Source of the DNA: a bacterium
GTDB lineage: Bacteria > Verrucomicrobiota > Kiritimatiellia > UBA8416
NCBI GenBank assembly: GCA_020048935.1
Contig: JAIFLS010000047.1
Location: 1 to 9,404, forward strand
Direction: 5' to 3'
DNA length: 9,404 nucleotides
Part shown: one piece after another, positions 6,597 to 9,404 of the stretch
How the letters are laid out: every line of letters begins with the position of its first letter
Numbering within the stretch: position 1 is the stretch's first letter
Translations under genes and position numbers: made by a program
The notes under the pieces: generated by a model
The model's database searches: none
Told to the model about the DNA's origin: nothing
The model's input: the letters and a program-made list of their open reading frames with translations, nothing else

Positions 6597-7148
6597 TCAC
6601 AATTGCGTTGTGCCCGCGCCATTGAGCCGAACTTCCTGGTCGAGGTAGGTCAGCACGTCGCGGAAACGGGCCATGTTTTCGGGATCGACATCCACCAGGT
6701 GCTGGTGGGCCTGCAGCATGGTTGTCAGCGACAGCGTCCGGTCGTCATCGACCTCCAGTCCATCCAGGTGGAGCGCGGCGGCAAGCCGCTGCTTCAGTTC
6801 CGGCTGGGGATCGTCCTGCTTGTGGCACTCCAGTACCCGCTCCAGCCCGAGCGTCATCAGCATGTCATGCGTGCGCGCCGTCAGGTTCACGACAATCACA
6901 CGGGACTTGCCAGCCCCGCCGGGATGAATCGCGATGCCCGCCAGGACACCCATGAACGTACTGTCCATCCCCTGGCATTCCTCCATATCGAAGACGATGT
7001 CCTGGCAGCCGTGAATGATCGCGTTCATGCAGAAACGCTTCAGCGAGGGAGCCAGCTTGAATGTCGCCCGGCCGCTCACCTTGACCAGTGCGAATGACGC
7101 CTGGACGGCAACCAGCAGACTGCCTCCCGATACCACTGCCTGTTCCAT
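6597..7148 (-). CDS. STAS-domain protein, anti-sigma factor antagonist-like
   Basis: A 183-residue protein. Residues about 10-110 resemble a SpoIIAA/RsbV-type STAS domain: ALVKVSGRATFKLAPSLKRF, then IVFDMEECQGMDSTFMGVLAGI, and VVNLTARTHDMLMTLGLERVL. Ser63 in MDST occupies the position phosphorylated in SpoIIAA. Proteins of this kind bind an anti-sigma kinase and release a sigma factor in partner-switching pathways. About 75 further residues, mainly helical (TMLQAHQHLVDVDPENMARF), form a C-terminal extension not found in SpoIIAA. The ATG at 7148 is chosen for the purine-rich GAGGGG/GGAG upstream; a GTG at 7181 would add 11 basic residues without a good ribosome site. It is the last of three close minus-strand genes. 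No kinase or sigma gene is nearby, so the pathway is unknown. Confidence 0.83.
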   Translation of the reverse strand: MEQAVVSGGSLLVAVQASFALVKVSGRATFKLAPSLKRFCMNAIIHGCQDIVFDMEECQGMDSTFMGVLAGIAIHPGGAGKSRVIVVNLTARTHDMLMTLGLERVLECHKQDDPQPELKQRLAAALHLDGLEVDDDRTLSLTTMLQAHQHLVDVDPENMARFRDVLTYLDQEVRLNGAGTTQL

Positions 7149-7199
7149 ACGCTCCGTTCCCCTCTGCCTGCCTTTTCTCACTCGAAAACGCAGGGGAGA

Positions 7200-7403
7200 T
7201 TAGCCTGATGTCGGCACGGCGTCCAGAATGAATTCTTTCCGGCGGCGGCGGCAGGTCTTGCGGTTCAGGCACAGTCGGCAGCGGCTGTCTGCGCAGTGGT
7301 TGCAGTGCTCACAGTCCGGGCAGTCGTGTTTCTTGGCCGTCTCGTCTGTTTCCTCGGGAACCCAGACCAGCCCGTCGATCCCGTTTTGCTTGATGAAGGG
7401 CAT
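7200..7403 (-). CDS. Small cysteine-rich protein, 67 aa
   Basis: I do not recognise a named family. The product starts MPFIKQNGIDGLVWVPEE and has a central cluster CPDCEHCNHCADSRC plus RLCLNRKTC. That gives seven cysteines (residues 28, 31, 34, 37, 42, 45, 51) in CxxC spacing, with His27, His33 and His36. It ends in a basic stretch, RRRRKEF. The pattern suggests metal binding (zinc or iron-sulfur), which is an inference. The start is strongly supported: GGGAGG lies 5 nt before the ATG. The reading frame continues open upstream, but that part has no ribosome site and overlaps the neighbouring gene in another frame. It begins 14 nt after the preceding membrane-protein gene and ends 51 nt before the STAS gene, so the three are probably one operon. 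Confidence 0.75.
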   Translation of the reverse strand: MPFIKQNGIDGLVWVPEETDETAKKHDCPDCEHCNHCADSRCRLCLNRKTCRRRRKEFILDAVPTSG

Positions 7404-7417
7404 GGCGGCCTCCCGGC

Positions 7418-7681
7418 CTACGGCTCCCTGTGTTGTCGCCGCCTGAGGATGATCGCGCAGCGGGTGAAGAGGACTAAAGCGGCCGTGACCAGTCCGACAC
7501 CGGTCCACAGCACGATATGCGGCAACACCAATTCGCGCATAAGCTGACTGGACGACACGGTCTTGTAATCCTGCATCCGGTTCAGGAACGCGGAAAGGCG
7601 TATCGTGCCTACAACGGTCAGAACCCCGCCCATGACTAGGCAGAGTAAGCCGGCATTCGTCGATTTCCGTGTCGTTTCCAC
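7418..7681 (-). CDS. Small two-helix membrane protein, 87 aa, GTG start
   Basis: Function unknown. Two hydrophobic segments are evident: residues about 10-30 (AGLLCLVMGGVLTVVGTIRL) and about 53-73 (LPHIVLWTGVGLVTAALVLF). They are joined by a polar loop of about 22 residues, and a basic tail (RRRQHREP) follows. By the positive-inside rule both termini are likely cytoplasmic. The GTG at 7681 is chosen because GAGG lies 7 nt upstream and the resulting start precedes helix 1. The only internal ATG (7633) would cut into helix 1. It is the first gene of the minus-strand cluster, about 30 nt behind a good promoter match. Confidence 0.65.
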   Translation of the reverse strand: METTRKSTNAGLLCLVMGGVLTVVGTIRLSAFLNRMQDYKTVSSSQLMRELVLPHIVLWTGVGLVTAALVLFTRCAIILRRRQHREP

Positions 7682-7719
7682 GTCTGGACCTCGCCCTCCA
7701 TTTTGACCGAACGGCGGTT

Positions 7720-7749
7720 ATCATAACATGCCGCCCGGCAGGACGGCAA
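7720..7749 (-). promoter_or_regulatory. Sigma-70-like promoter for the minus-strand three-gene cluster
   Basis: On the minus strand TTGCCG (7749-7744) and TATGAT (7725-7720) are 18 nt apart. The predicted start near 7713 gives a leader of about 30 nt to the GTG at 7681. Confidence 0.55.
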
Positions 7750-7774
7750 AGCAAAACGGTGCGCGGTTTCTGAA

Positions 7775-7802
7775 GTGACAACACGGTGTCAGATGGTATA
7801 GG
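7775..7802 (+). promoter_or_regulatory. Possible fumC promoter with a palindrome in the spacer
   Basis: GTGACA (7775-7780), a 16-nt spacer, then TATAGG (7797-7802). The imperfect palindrome TGACAACACGGTGTCA (7776-7791) overlaps the -35 box and spacer, where a repressor could bind. The predicted leader to fumC is about 120 nt and highly structured. Consensus match is moderate. Confidence 0.4.
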
Positions 7803-7820
7803 ATCTGGCTGTTCGATCCC

Positions 7821-7908
7821 AACGGCCTCGTGCCGGTGGTGAAGGAAGTTGAACAGAGGCGGAGGCAGCCGTCCCCCAGCGCTGGCCTCCACCGGCACAA
7901 GACCGGTT
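7821..7908 (+). repeat. Structured inverted-repeat leader upstream of fumC
   Basis: CTCGTGCCGGTGG (7827-7839) and CCACCGGCACAAG (7889-7901) pair, 12 matches and one G-T wobble. AAC and GTT extend this past a bulge. Nested inside are GGAGGC (7861-7866) with GCCTCC (7885-7890) and the palindrome CCAGCGCTGG (7876-7885). The inner and outer stems share bases at 7889-7890, so they partly compete. The structure ends about 10 nt before the fumC ribosome site. It may be a leader control element or a dispersed palindromic repeat. Confidence 0.6.
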
Positions 7909-7930
7909 GGCGCGCGGAAGGAAAGCAAGA

Positions 7931-9324
<1,394 letters not shown>

Positions 9325-9328
<4 letters not shown>

Positions 9329-9404
9329 ACGGGACGATCTATGTCGACTTCGATGATGTGCTCAGCGAAACCGCGCGGCTTCTGGCCGATATCGTGGCGG
9401 AGCG
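9325..9404 (+). CDS. HAD-like hydrolase, N-terminal fragment
   Basis: Only 26 codons are visible before the right edge: MNGTIYVDFDDVLSETARLL and following. The hydrophobic strand followed by DFDDV is the DxD motif I of haloacid dehalogenase-type phosphatases, in which the first Asp is the nucleophile. The ATG overlaps the fumC stop as ATGA, so translation is likely coupled. The substrate cannot be told from this fragment. Confidence 0.65.

Overview
The window is GC-rich, gene-dense bacterial chromosome. Gene content suggests a member of the PVC group (Kiritimatiellota/Verrucomicrobiota/Lentisphaerota-like). The pointers are a DUF5060/DUF4038 glycoside hydrolase, a gap-pgk-tpiA-secG-amidase run, a STAS protein with a long C-terminal extension, and palindromic repeats in linkers and intergenic DNA. 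This placement is an inference from gene style and has not been checked by any search. The chromosomal core is ordinary; the unusual material is in small genes, intergenic structures and repeats.

Layout. Positions 1-1376 lie on the minus strand: the 5' part of a GH140/apiosidase-like gene (runs off the left edge), a SemiSWEET sugar transporter (618-893) and a YjbQ/UPF0047 protein (960-1376). A divergent promoter region (about 1400-1510) separates these from a plus-strand operon: gap (1590-2612), pgk (2704-3951), tpiA (3968-4735), secG (4752-5264) and an N-acetylmuramoyl-L-alanine amidase lipoprotein (5267-6454). gap and pgk are separated by a 91-nt leader holding a terminator-like hairpin; the remaining genes are 2-16 nt apart. 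The operon encodes the three consecutive triose-phosphate enzymes of glycolysis followed by two envelope proteins.

The convergent gap after the amidase (6455-6596) is almost filled by a 125-bp element, 6466-6590. It has 21-bp terminal inverted repeats, each starting GTAG and each a hairpin in itself. It looks like a REP doublet (REPIN). Beyond it, on the minus strand, three small genes run 7681 to 6597: a two-helix membrane protein, a 67-residue cysteine-rich protein, and a STAS-domain anti-sigma-antagonist-like protein.

A second divergent promoter region (7700-7930) leads into fumC (7931-9328), a class II fumarase with a strongly structured 5' leader. Its stop codon overlaps the start of a HAD-like hydrolase that runs off the right edge. 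I saw no tRNA, rRNA, CRISPR, transposase or phage gene. I did not find an obvious new defence or biosynthetic system. The best leads are the REPIN-like element, the repeats inside the amidase linker, the gap-pgk leader and the uncharacterised three-gene STAS cluster.
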